Positions 11,195-23,300 of a stretch of DNA of 64,000 nucleotides are shown here, one piece after another; position 1 is the first letter of the stretch, and every line of letters starts with the position of its first letter. A model generated the notes under the pieces. The model was not told where the DNA came from. It made no database searches and saw nothing but the letters and a program-made list of their open reading frames with translations. Source of the DNA: Botryotinia globosa (lineage: Eukaryota > Ascomycota > Leotiomycetes > Helotiales > Sclerotiniaceae); NCBI GenBank assembly GCA_014898425.1, contig RCSZ01000007.1, positions 2,232,001-2,296,000 on the forward strand, given 5' to 3'. The translations under genes were made by a program, and so were the position numbers.

Positions 11195-14100
11195 AGTAGT
11201 AGTAGTAGTAGTATTTATTAACATTCATCAAGCTAGCTTAAAACCAATTCTAGGAATCTTTTAAGGGATATAAGGATATATTAAATTATAGATTTATTTA
11301 ATATCTTAAAAAACAATTTATATATATAAAAATCAGAATTTATTTGAACAATTCTTTTTTTATTAATTGAGGTAAGGCTAATAATATTTTCAGGATTTTA
11401 AAAAGTTAGATATAATTCTTTAGAAATAAATAAATATAGATTATAAGGGTAATATATTTATAAAATATATTAATATTGGAAGGAATTTTTATTATATTCT
11501 TTAATTACTATTTAAATTAAATAAAAAAAGAGTAGGATTTAATTAAAAAGAAAAAAAGAGAAAAAGAAAAAAAGAGAAAAAGAAAAAAAGGAAAAGAAAT
11601 AATTGAGTATTTTTAATAGAGATAGATATTAATATAGAATTAAATGATTCTAAAGAATTTGATTAATATTAATAATTATAATATTAGAAATGAAAAATAA
11701 CTAAAGCTTTTTATTATTAATAAAAATAAAAATAAAAATAATTATTTAGATTATTTTTCGAATTAAGTTAGTAATTTATAATATAATATTAAATATTTAG
11801 AAATCTTTTAACAATTATAGAAATATTTTAAATTAATATTTTGATATTGAAACTTTCTATAATATTATATAAAATCTCTATATTCTGTATATATAATTAG
11901 GATATAATATAATATCTTTTTTAGTAAATTCAATTTTAAAAGAAGTTTAATTATATAAGTAAGATTCTATTTATTATAAATATCTAAAAGAATAAATTAT
12001 TATTTTTTTTATTAGAATTGTTTTATTTGGTTATAAAGTCTTTTAATAATAATTTTTATTTTATTAATAATAGGTATTAAAATAAATTCTAAATTCTAAA
12101 TAGATTTGTGGGCTTTAAGATTAGTGAGTTTATTAATAATCTTATTCTTTTTAATATTTATATATTTAGGGGATTAATGAATTTTAATATTAAAAATCTA
12201 TATAATATTTTAATAAGTATAAAAGATCTATTAGAAGGAATTGAATATATTATTATATAGATATTAGATTATTGAGATATTATTAATATAAAATTATAAA
12301 TATTATTTATTAAATAAAGGGGTTTTTAAAATATATTTGAAATTTATATAAATTTTGATTATTTTTAAATCGAAAATGTATAAAATATTATTAATTGAAT
12401 TCGAATTAATAATGATTTACTTTTTATTTTAATATATTATATATTTATATTTAATAAATCTTTTTCTATTAATAATTTATTTAAAGTTATTTGAAAAGAT
12501 TGAGATTTTATTGAAAAAAAGATAAAATTATTATTTCTTGAAATTAATAACTATTATTTTCTTATTAATATTCTTTATTGAATTTATTTAATATTTTGAA
12601 AAGAAATATAAAGGTTATAATATAAAATATATAATATTAAAAAAGATTATTCTTAGATATTAAATTTTAATTTTAGATTTTTATTATTAATTAATATCTT
12701 TACTTCCAATAATAAATAGAAATATAATTTGATAAATTATAGAATAAAAAATATCTATTAATTAAATATATATAATAAATCAAAGTTTAACTTTATTTAA
12801 TATTATATTAACAAATAGAATATCTATATCTTTAAAAAAAAAATTTCAGAAAAATTTTCAAATTAGAAATATACCTTTAAATATTAAAACAAATATTTAT
12901 TTTAATAGATCAATATATTAGCCTATTTAAAAAAAAATTATAAGTAATATATTAAATATAAAATTATTTTATTTTATTATTGAATTATAAGTAATATATT
13001 AAATATAAAATAATTTTATTTTATTATTGAATTATAAGTAATATATTAAATATAAAATAATTTTATTTTATTATTAAATTATATTTCAGTTTTATATATA
13101 AAAAAAGGAATAATGTAGGTAATAATAGTTTTAAATCAAATTTCAAATTATTTTAAAGCAAATTATACTTCATTTTCGATTATAATAATTAATATAATAA
13201 TAAACTTTTTATTAATAATATAAAAAAAATATAATCTTTTTTTTTAATAAAATAAATTATTTTAAGTTTTTTGAAAACAAAAATAATTTTATTATTATTA
13301 TTTTATTTAAGAATCTTTTTTATATTATTTATTAAAATAAAAATATTAGAATTTAGAGATTAAAAGATTTAATATAAACAAAGATTATTAATATATTCAA
13401 AATATAATTCTATATTTTATAATATAAGTTCAATTAGATATAATATATATAAAATTAAAAAGAAAAAGAAATTCTATAATATTTTATATACAATTTTATA
13501 ATTAAATATAATTAAATTCTCTAAATAGATTTAAATATATTAATTGATAAAAAAGAAATCGATTAATTTTAAAAGAATCAGAGATTAGTTTTATTTAATT
13601 ATTCTTTTGAATAATTTTTGTTTTAAGAGTATATCAAAAATGTTTTACATATTTATAATAATTATAATGATTTTTAATTTTTAAGAAAAAATAGTTTTTA
13701 GATTATATATAAAGCAAACAATTAAATTTATAATAACATTTTTAAAGAAAACTTTTTTATATTATAAATTAAGAATATTATTAATTAATATAATTTATAT
13801 CAAATAATAAATTACAATTTTTTCTAAATTTTTTGAAATACAAAAAATGAATATAATTAATTATTAAAAGTAAACAAAAAATCTATTCTTTTTATCAATT
13901 TTAAATAATATAATTATCTTAGTAAGTTTTTAAATTTATGAAATAAAATTAAATATTAATTATTAATTATAAAACCTATATAAAACATTATCAATTGCTA
14001 GTTAATAAATCTTAAATATTTATATTATAATATAATTGATATTTGATAAGATATTAAAAACTCTAATAATATTGTATTCAATCTCTTCTATTAAAACAAA

Positions 14101-17100
14101 TTAAAATTATTTTAAAATACTCAATCTATTTTAATTTTCAAAAAAATTATATTCGAGATTATTAAAGATATCAAAACAATTAAGGATTTTTTTATATAAA
14201 ATCTCAACTTTCTTTATAATATTTTCAATGAAATTTCTATTAATATATAATAAAAACAATTTTAAATTAAATTCTAATTTATATTGATTGATAACTTTGT
14301 AAAGCTTTTTATTATTTTTAATTTTATTTATAATATTCTTTTAATAATTGTATTTTATTTATTAAATTATTTTATAAAAGATTTAAATTATTTAGAGAGT
14401 ATTTTTATCTAAGATATTATATTTATAAAAATAATTTTAATATATCTTTTTATATTTAAGAATTTATTATAATATAACTTTATTTTTTTTTTATTAGATT
14501 TATTAGATTTATTAGATTTATTAATTGTATAAATAATAATATTTATTATTATTATAAAATCTATTATATATATCTCGATTATTATTTTATTTATAAAAAG
14601 AAAAGATTAGAAAAATAGATTATATTGATATATATTAAATTAAAGAATTTTCTCAATTTTGTTTTTACAATTTTATAATAATATTATTTTAATAAGATTG
14701 TATTCTATTTTGAAATAATAATAACTTATATTTTATAATTTGAATTATTATATATATCTTTTTTAATAATAATCTTAATAAAAAGAATATTTGAAAAGAT
14801 AAGGTTAATAATATAATTAGTTTTGTATATAGGTTTATCAAAAATATTAATAAAATCTATATTATTATTATTAAACTAATATGCTAAATTCAAGCTTTTA
14901 TATTTGAATTATACTTTTAATTTGAATATATAATATTAAATATTAAAATCATTTTTTACTAAATATTGAAATAATAGAATTAGGTAGGATATAAAATTAA
15001 TTGTTTTATTATTATTTAATTAATAATATAAATTGAATATAACATTTTTATTTATATCAATCTAAAAAAAATCCTTATTGTATATAAAATAGTATTATTG
15101 TATATATAGATTAATGTTTTTGTATATATATATTATAATCTAAAAATAATCTAATTTTTTAAAATTCTTAAAATCCCAAAAGTTTATTAAAATATAATAA
15201 TTGTAATTCAAATGATTTTGAATTTGTATATTAATAATTATTTAGAATTTCTAAATATATATAATATCGATTTGTTAGATATTAAAGATTATAAAAATTA
15301 TTATATATATAAAAATAATTTTGCTAATATTAGTTTAATAGATTTATAGATCATATTATTAGATTTATTGATTACAAATTCTATTATAAAGTTTATTATA
15401 TTGTATTAATATTAATAAAATGTTTTTTCCAAATCGAATATATTAAACTTATTAAGGCTTTATATATAACAAAAGATATTCTTATTCTTTCCTTTATTTA
15501 TTTTTAAATATAATTTAAAAATTCTTATTTAAAAGAAAATAAATATCTAAATTATAATTATAAAAGCTTATATTTAATTCTAAATTAGAATTTGATTAAT
15601 AATAGAAATAGATTTAGTTTATTTATATTAAATAATAATAATATTATATTTACATTTATTAATAAACTTTATAATTATAATTATAAAAATATCGAATATC
15701 TTTATTTTAAAAACTTCAATAAATATATTAATCATTTTGTATTAAATTTCCTTTATTTTTTAAATAACTTTAAACTTATTTTTAATAGAGAATATTATAA
15801 TATCATTTTTATATTAAAAAGCAATAAAGCATTTATTATATTTAATCTCAAATAATTTATAATAATTAATATATTTAGGTAATATTATATAATTAGTATT
15901 TGCTAATCTTTTATATATATTTATTTAATAATTATAATAGATATAAAAAAGAAGTTAATTATATTTAAAAAAGGAATAATATTCTTAATAATTTGGATTA
16001 TATTAAACTATAATATATTTCTTTTTAATTAATTTAAAAGAGTTATTAATATTGAAAAGAATAAAAAAATAAATTATCTTAATAAATGAAATAATCTAAA
16101 TGATTTCATTAAAATATTTATTAATTTTATAATTAAAGGATTTAATAATAATTAAATGTTTTTTTATTTATATAAAAACTTTATTAAAAATAAAGATTTT
16201 ATTTACTACAATTATTTTATTATTTAGATTTATAAAGGAAATAAAGATTTTTATAATTATATAATTATATTAGATTTCTAAAATAATTAAGAATATAGTA
16301 TCTAATATTTATAATATCTTTTATTAATTATATTTATTATAAAACAAATTGCAAATATTATTAATTATAAAGATAATAATTCAATTTATAATTATAAACA
16401 AGATTATTATAATATTAATTAAAAAGAAATCTTTAATAATTTTTATAAAATATTATTAAAAAATAAAAATAAAGAATTAATTGAATAAAATTAAAAGTTT
16501 ATATTTAATAAACAATCTCTAATTTTAATATTGAATATAATTTGAAATGAAATTTTTTTAATATAAAATTATAAAAGATTTTGTCGAATTATATATTTTT
16601 AGATTTAAAAGGTATATTGTTTTTATTACTATTTGTATTATTAGATTTGATTACTTTTGTAAAGATTTTAGAATTAATAATAAATGTAATATAAATAGAA
16701 AATTGAATATAGATATCTAGAAGTATAAAGAAGATAATAATATTAATAAAAATAATAGTAATTATAAAATTAATTATAAAATTAATAAATTTCTTTATAA
16801 AAATTATATTAGATATATTTATATAGAATATAATGAAGATATTGAATAATATTATAAAGTTTATAATAATTATATATTTGCTTTTTATATTATATTTAAA
16901 AATATCAAATTACTTTTTAATAATATTTGATATATTTAAAATGATATTTTGATTATAATAATTAATTTCAAAAAAAAATTTAAATATTTTTTTTTTCTTT
17001 TAATTATATAAAATTGATTGAAATTGAATAAGGATTATAGATTTAATAAATACATAAATCTAAGATTTAATAATTACAAGAAACAATTTAATATTATAAA

Positions 17101-17254
17101 TCTGTTATTTAATAATATTATTGTAAAAGTAATTATTGAATTAAATAAAAGGGTTTATAAAAAATATAAAAAGTTAATTTTATATAATAAAATCGAAAAT
17201 ACAAAGATACCTTGATTTTGGGATGTTGTATCGATCTGATAAAAAAGTATGACC
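11195..17254 (-). mobile_element. Tad-type LINE, copy 1 (about 6.06 kb, RIP-degenerate)
   Basis: Minus-strand element. Its 3' tail is a (TAC)n run, seen here as AGT repeats at 11195-11211, and its 5' end is near the CAGATCGA-like sequence at 17232-17239. It aligns along its length with the three other copies (20387, 33660, 42027). TSD ATACATACAAT (11184-11194) matches ACACACACAAT (17255-17265) allowing RIP. The reverse transcriptase catalytic motif reads YINN near 13390. Open frames at 15592-15855 and 17018-17215 are antisense to the element and not taken as genes. Confidence 0.85.
12938..13078. repeat. 47-bp tandem triplication inside LINE copy 1
   Basis: Three near-identical 47-base units, each starting TTATAAGTAATATATTAAAT, at 12938, 12985 and 13032. 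The corresponding place in LINE copy 2 (near 22100) has a single unit, so the expansion arose after insertion. Confidence 0.85.
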
Positions 17255-17265
17255 ACACACACAAT

Positions 17266-17332
17266 CTGACCTCAAAAGGCATAATATCAGGGATTGAATC
17301 TAATAGCTTACTACTATATATATATCCTAACA
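17266..17332. repeat. LTR 1 of the TRIM-like element, right part
   Basis: Continuation of the LTR beyond LINE copy 1, ending TATATCCTAACA. It contains GGGATTGAATCTAATAGC, also present in LTR 2. Confidence 0.8.
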
Positions 17333-17408
17333 GAACTCCCCTCTTTTATTCTTTTCATTTTGAAAAGATTAATCATAAAAAATATTTATTTATATAGTTA
17401 ACTATATA

Positions 17409-18149
17409 CGGAGGTTGAAGGCGTAAGTCGTGTAAGCCTCATTTTTAATAAAAGTTGCTGTTTTACGAAATTCTAATGCCGCTTTTAGTAATTTTACTAG
17501 ATATTCAGCTAATCCCCCCAAATTTTCGAAATTTGAAGCTTTTCATCCCTTTTTTCAACTTTTATAATTTTAAAGCTTTTAAAGCTTTTGAAGCTTTCAA
17601 TAGGTTCTAAATACACTTAGAATAGTATTTCTGAAAAGAAAAATATGAAATTTGATAAATTTGAGTGATTTTGTTAGAGTTAGAATAAATTTACAATACT
17701 TTCACCACCTACGGAGGTCGCGGTCATTTTGGAAGAGATTATAGGCTCTTTCAGGGTGTATACGCTATACGGCTTTATAATACATCGGATTTAGTTGGGA
17801 TCTATAAAAATTGATCCCCGCTCTACCCGAATAGGCTAGCAGTGTTTGTATTCTAGGCTCAATTAGGCTCTAGATCAACTCAAGATTTCGAAGCCTGAAG
17901 CTTATAGGCTTGTTAAGCCTGATATGTGCTTAAAATTGATTTAGCATACCTTATAATGACTAATTAGGGTGCTTAATTATAGGCATCTACAGGGCTACCT
18001 AGTCTCTTCCAAAATGACCGCGACCTCCGTAGAATTCACTATATAAATTTTCAACCAGTGTGATAATATGATTGATCAAAATCATAAAAATGGGGAAAAG
18101 CTTGGTCGCTTTTTGGTGTGTTTTACAATACTTACGCCGTCAACCTCCG
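17409..18149. mobile_element. TA-flanked DNA transposon/MITE with 20-bp terminal inverted repeats
   Basis: It begins CGGAGGTTGAAGGCGTAAGT. The reverse complement of its right end begins CGGAGGTTGACGGCGTAAGT, one mismatch in 20. TA duplications lie at 17407-17408 and 18150-18151. A second, related element is inserted in it; without that the body is about 420 bp with no coding capacity. It lies in the internal region of the TRIM-like element and is much less AT-rich than its surroundings. Confidence 0.85.
17712..18029. mobile_element. Nested MITE, 318 bp, about 26-bp perfect terminal inverted repeats
   Basis: The left end starts CGGAGGTCGCGGTCATTTTG and continues GAAGAG; the right end is its exact inverse. 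TA flanks are at 17710-17711 and 18030-18031. The first seven bases (CGGAGGT) are shared with the host MITE, so both probably use the same transposase family. No open frame of useful length is present. The near absence of RIP-type damage in the arms suggests a recent insertion, or that it is too short for RIP. Confidence 0.88.
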
Positions 18150-18348
18150 TAATATATAATATATTAATTATATTAGTTATATCCTTATTATTAATAATCA
18201 ATTTATTAATGAATTCAGAATATCTAATTATTAAACAAATATATCCTCGCCTCTAACCTACTTCTTATTAAAAAAATCTATTCCCAATCAAGCAAGCCTA
18301 AATCAAAGATTTCAGAATAATATCTATTTAACTTAATCCCTGATACTT

Positions 18349-18489
18349 TGTTATATATATAAAACTAATACATATAGAACCAATAGAAGTCATAAGCTTT
18401 ACTACTACACTACACATACAATCTAACCTCAAAAGACACAATATTAGGGATTGAACCTAATAGCTTACTACTATATATATATCCTAACA
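18349..18489. repeat. LTR 2 of the TRIM-like element
   Basis: 141-bp direct repeat of LTR 1, starting TGTTATATATATAAAACT and ending ATCCTAACA. Followed by the TSD TACTC. Confidence 0.8.
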
Positions 18490-18615
18490 TACTCTATACA
18501 AATAAAAAGAAAACTCAAACCTTCCACTTCACAATAATACACCAGTTTGAATATATAATATTTCATATTAGTATATAATATTATTATGAAAATACCGATT
18601 TCGATACTATTTTAT

Positions 18616-19330
18616 CGGAGGTTGACCTCCTTAATATTCTTACTGTCCGCAAGAATCGAAAACTATATATACAAAAAAAAGAGAACTCTTGTTTAATGAG
18701 ACCTAATTCAAGCAATCTGATTGGCTTGACTTCCTTAGTATTATAGCCATAGCGCAAAGCCTTAGGATTTTTCAACAAAATGATTTAAATTAGCTTATTT
18801 AGACTAATATAAATTGACAAAAAAAGTGATAACTATATATAAAAAACCAAAAGCTTTTCAATAATATAATTTTTATAATACAAGCTTCAAAACTAAGGTT
18901 TTTATAAAAAATTAAAGTTTCAATAATATATATAAAGCTAAAGCTTATATGATCAATCAAATAAAGATTGTATTGAATACAATAGGCTTAATGTTAATAA
19001 AAATTATTTTAATACTATAGCTTTCGTGGTTCAGTAATATAATTATTGATCTGATATAATATAACCCACAAAAATCTGAATAAAATTGAAAAATCTAAAT
19101 AAAATTGAAAAATCTAAATAAAATTGAAAAATCTAAATAAAATTATAAAATCTAAATAAAATTATAAAATCTAAATAAAATTATAGAAAAAAGCAATATA
19201 ATGAAATAAACCGACTTTACCTACAAGCCTTCAATATAATTTCTTTTTTAGATTTTTATAATTATGAATATAATTATATAACACTTTCTCAAAAAGCAAG
19301 GGGTCCGGGGGCTCGCAAGCCCCTGGTATA
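18616..19330. repeat. Dispersed repeat of unknown class, copy A
   Basis: About 715 bp, matching 31438-32366 in the same orientation. It starts with a short palindrome GGAGGTTGACCTCC and ends with a GC-rich block (GGGGTCCGGGGGCTCGCAAG then CCCCTGGTATA) that can form a hairpin. It contains a 19-bp tandem array. I found no terminal inverted repeat, no clear TSD and no coding potential; solo LTR or SINE-like origins are both possible. Confidence 0.65.
19072..19185. repeat. 19-bp tandem array, six units
   Basis: Six units of AAATCTAAATAAAATTGAA with small changes (TTATA in the last three). The equivalent array in copy B of the same dispersed repeat is at 32108-32221. The units abut without spacers, so it is not CRISPR-like. 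Confidence 0.85.
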
Positions 19331-20359
19331 ATAAACAATATATCACTAATTACGATTAAAGAAATAATAACTCTTTAAATACAAATATATATTACTAAAA
19401 ACAATAATATTCTAATATTATTATATCTATTATTTGATCCCATTCAATTCGCTTTATAATACAGCTTTATCTCTTATATTAATAAAGTGATATAATAAAC
19501 CCTAATATAATTTTAATATCTATATCAATAGAATAGCTAATAAATTAAAAGACAATAAAAAATAATAGATTTAAAATGAAATTATATATTATTAATATAT
19601 ATTAAAAAGAGATAAATATATATCTTATAAATAATAAATTAAAGGAGTTATAATAAAGCAATAATCTTTTGAGAAAAATTCAAAAATTCAAAAAGTAAAA
19701 ATCAACCTTTGAAAGAAATATAATATTATAACTAATTATAGTTTTTATAATATTTCGAAAAAAGTTGAATTAAAAAGAAGAGAATTATTATATTAAATAA
19801 AACATATAGAGTTTTTTGAAATATATTGAAGGGACTTATAAATTAAAGATTTTTTTTGAATAAAATAGGTTTATAATATAAACAATTCAAAGGATTTAAA
19901 AAGATTGTTTAAAAGATTATTCAAGAGTTTTATTAGAAAAATTTGAAGAAGGGGTAGGGTTTTTATTCTTTTTTTTATCTACTTTAAATCAATTAGAATT
20001 GGATATAAGCGAATCGCATAATCTTTTAGTTATATAGCTATATATAGATCAAATCGATTAAGAACTTACTACTATTATCCAAAGAATTTTTCAAGTTTAT
20101 ATAGTAATTTATTATATTAAAAGTTTAATTAAAGTTATTAACAATTCTTTAGTTTTAATTTTATAAAAAGTTATTATTATATATATTATTTTATTTTTTA
20201 TTTATAGAATTAAGGTATAGTATATAGATCAAATAAAAACATTATAAATTTTATAAATTCATTATAATTTTATAGTTCATAGATAATTAAAATATTATAT
20301 TAGTTCCTTTGAAAAGATTTTAATTTTAATGATTAGAGGTATTTTATTAATTTAAAAAA
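19331..20359. other. AT-rich spacer with two repeat traces
   Basis: The stretch 19945-20080 resembles 49610-49735 (shared TATAGCTATATA(TA)GATC..AATC.ATTA). The stretch about 20115-20220 resembles a small piece of the LINE reverse transcriptase region (37885-37980) in the plus orientation. Nothing else is recognised. Confidence 0.4.
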
Positions 20360-20386
20360 TGTCAAAGTCACAAGGTTATAAGGCAT
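20360..20386 (+). repeat. Gypsy LTR 1, left part
   Basis: Starts TGTCAAAGTCACAAGG and ends TTATAAGGCAT, which is duplicated at 26459-26469 on the other side of LINE copy 2. It matches 41540-41566 (TATCAAAATCACAAAA...) by RIP-type changes. Confidence 0.82.
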
Positions 20387-23300
20387 ATAGTAGTAATAGT
20401 AGTATTTATTAATATTTATTGAGCTAGCTTAAAGCTAATCCTAGGAATCTTCTAAGGGGTATAGGGATATATTAAGCTATAGATTTATTTAATATTTTAA
20501 AAAGTAATTTATATATATAAAAGTTAAAGTTTATTTAAATAATTCTTTTTTTATTAATTGAAATGAGGTTAATAATATTTTAGAATTTTAAAAAACTAAA
20601 TATAGTTTTTTAGGAATAAATAAATATAGTATTATAAGAATATATATTTACAAAATGTATTAATATTAAAAGAAATTTTTGTTATATTTTTTAATTATTA
20701 TTTAAATTAGATAAGAAAAGAGTAGAGTTTAATTAAAAAGAAAAAAAAAGAAAAAGATAATCAAATATTCTTAATAAAAATAAATATTAATATAAAATTG
20801 GATGATTTTAAAAAATTCGATTAATATTAGTAGTTGTAATATTAGAAATAAGAGGTAATTAAAACTTTCTATTATTAATAAGAATAGAAATAAAAGTAAT
20901 TATTTAGATTATTTCCTGAATTGAATTAATGATTTATAATATAATATTAAATATTTAGAAATCTTTTAATAATTATAGAAATATTTCAAATTAATATTTT
21001 AATATTGGAATATTTTATAATATTATACGAAATCCCTATATTCTATATATATAATTAGAATATAATATAATATTTTTTTAACAGATTTAATTCTAAAAGA
21101 AGTTTAATTATATAAACAAAATTCTATTTATTATAAATATTTGAAATAATAGATTATTGTTTTTTTATTAGAATTACTTTATTTGATTATAAAGCTCTTT
21201 TATGATAATCCTCATTTTATTAATAATAAATATTAAAATAGATTCTAAATTCTAAATAAATTTACAAATCCCAAAATCAATAAGTTTATTAATAATCTTG
21301 TTCTCTTTAATATTTATATATTTAGAGAATTAGTGAATCTTAATATTGAAGATTTATATAATATCTTGATAAATATAGAAAACCTATTGAAAAGAATTGG
21401 ATATATTATTATATAGATATTAGATTATTAAAATACTATCGATGTAGAGTTATAAATACTATTTATTAAATAAAAAGATTCTTAGAATATATTTAAGATT
21501 TATATAAATCTTAATTGCTTTTGTATTGAAGATATATAAGATATTATTAATCAAATCTAAATTAATAACAATTTGCTTTCTATTTTGATATATTATATAT
21601 TTATATTTAATAAATCTTTTTCTATTAATTATTTATTCAAAATTGTTTGAAAAAATTGAAACCTTATTAAAAGAAAAATGAGATTATTACTTTTTGAAAT
21701 TAATAATTATTATTTCCTTATTAATATCTTTTATTAAATCTATTTAATATTTTAAAAAGAAATATAAAGATTAAAGTATAAAATATATAATACTAAAAAG
21801 AATTATCTCTAGATATTAAATTTTGATTTTAGAATTTTATTATTAATTAATATTTTTATTTTTAATAATAAATAAAGATATAATTTGATAAATTATAGAA
21901 TAAGAAATATTTATTAATTGAATATATATAATAAAATAAAATTTAATTTTATTTAATATTATATTAATAAATAGAATATCTATATTTTTAAAAAAAATAG
22001 TTATTAGAATAATTTTTCAAATCAAAAATATATTTCTAAATATTAGAGCGAATATTTATTCCAATAAATCAATATATTAGTTTATTTAGAAAGAAAAAGC
22101 TAAATTATAGATAATAAATTGAATATAAAATGATTTTATTTTATTATCAAATTATATTTTGGTTTTATATATGAAAAAGAGGATAATATAGATAATAATG
22201 ATTTTGTATAAAATTAAGATTAGAAAATTATTAATTATTTTTATAAAATTATAGATATAATATATTATTATTCAAATTTTAATAGTTTTTATAATAATAT
22301 ATTTTTTAAAGAAAAGTTTTTTATTAAATCAAATTTCAAGTTATTTTAAAATAAATTATATTTTATTTTCAATTATAATAATTGATATAATAATAAGCTT
22401 TTTATTAATAATATAAAGGAGAGTATAATTCCCTTTTTTTTTAATAAAATAAATTATTTTGAATTTTTTGGAAACAAAAACAATCTTATTATTATTACTT
22501 TATTCAAGGATTTTTTTTATATTATTTGTTAAAATAAAAATATTAGTATTTAAGGATTGAAAAGCTTAATATAGATAGAAATTATTAGTATATTTGAAAT
22601 ATAGTTTTATATTTTATAATATAAATTCAATTAGATATAATATATATAAAATTAAAAAGAAAAAGAAGTTTTATAATATTTTATATATAATCCTGTAATT
22701 AAATATAATTGAATTTTTTAAATAGATTTGAATATATCGATTAATAAGAAAAAAATCGATTAGTTTTAAAAGAGCTAGGAGTTAATCTTATTTAATTATT
22801 CTTTTTAATAATTTTCATTTTAGAAATATATTAAAAGTATTTTGAATATTTATAATGATTATAGTAATTTCTAATCTTTAGGAAAAGATAATTTCTATAT
22901 TGTATATAAAACAGATAATCAAATCTATAATAACTTTTTTAAAAAAAGTTTCTTTATATTATAAACTAAGAATATTATTAGTTAATATAATTTATATTGA
23001 ATAATAAATTACAATTCTTTTCAAATCTTTTGAGATATAAAAAATAAATATAATTGATTATTAAAAATAAATATAATTGATTATTAAAAATAAATAAAAA
23101 ATCTATTCTTTTTATTAATCTTAAATAATATAATTATTTCAATAAACCTTTAGATTTATAAAATAAAATTAAATATTAGATATTAATTATAAAATTTATG
23201 TAAAATATTATCAATTATTAATTAATAAATCTTGAATATTTGTATTATAATATAATCAATATCTAATAAAATATTAAAAACTCTAATAATATTATATTCA

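Larger units (their letters stand above)
11121..18489. mobile_element. Short LTR (TRIM-like) element split by nested insertions
   Basis: The two ends are direct repeats of 141 bp. LTR 1 is 11121-11194 continued at 17266-17332; LTR 2 is 18349-18489. Both begin TGTCAC-like (TATCACGTGC and TGTTATATAT after RIP) and end CTAACA. The 5-bp TSD TACTC is exact at 11116-11120 and 18490-18494. LTR 1 is interrupted by LINE copy 1; the internal region holds two nested MITEs. With these removed, the internal part is only about 270 bp with no coding capacity, so the element is non-autonomous. Confidence 0.8.

Noticed and set aside
15592..15855. Antisense open frame inside LINE copy 1
   Set aside because: It is antisense to ORF2, with no recognisable domain. 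The matching region of copy 2 is similar only because the copies are homologous.
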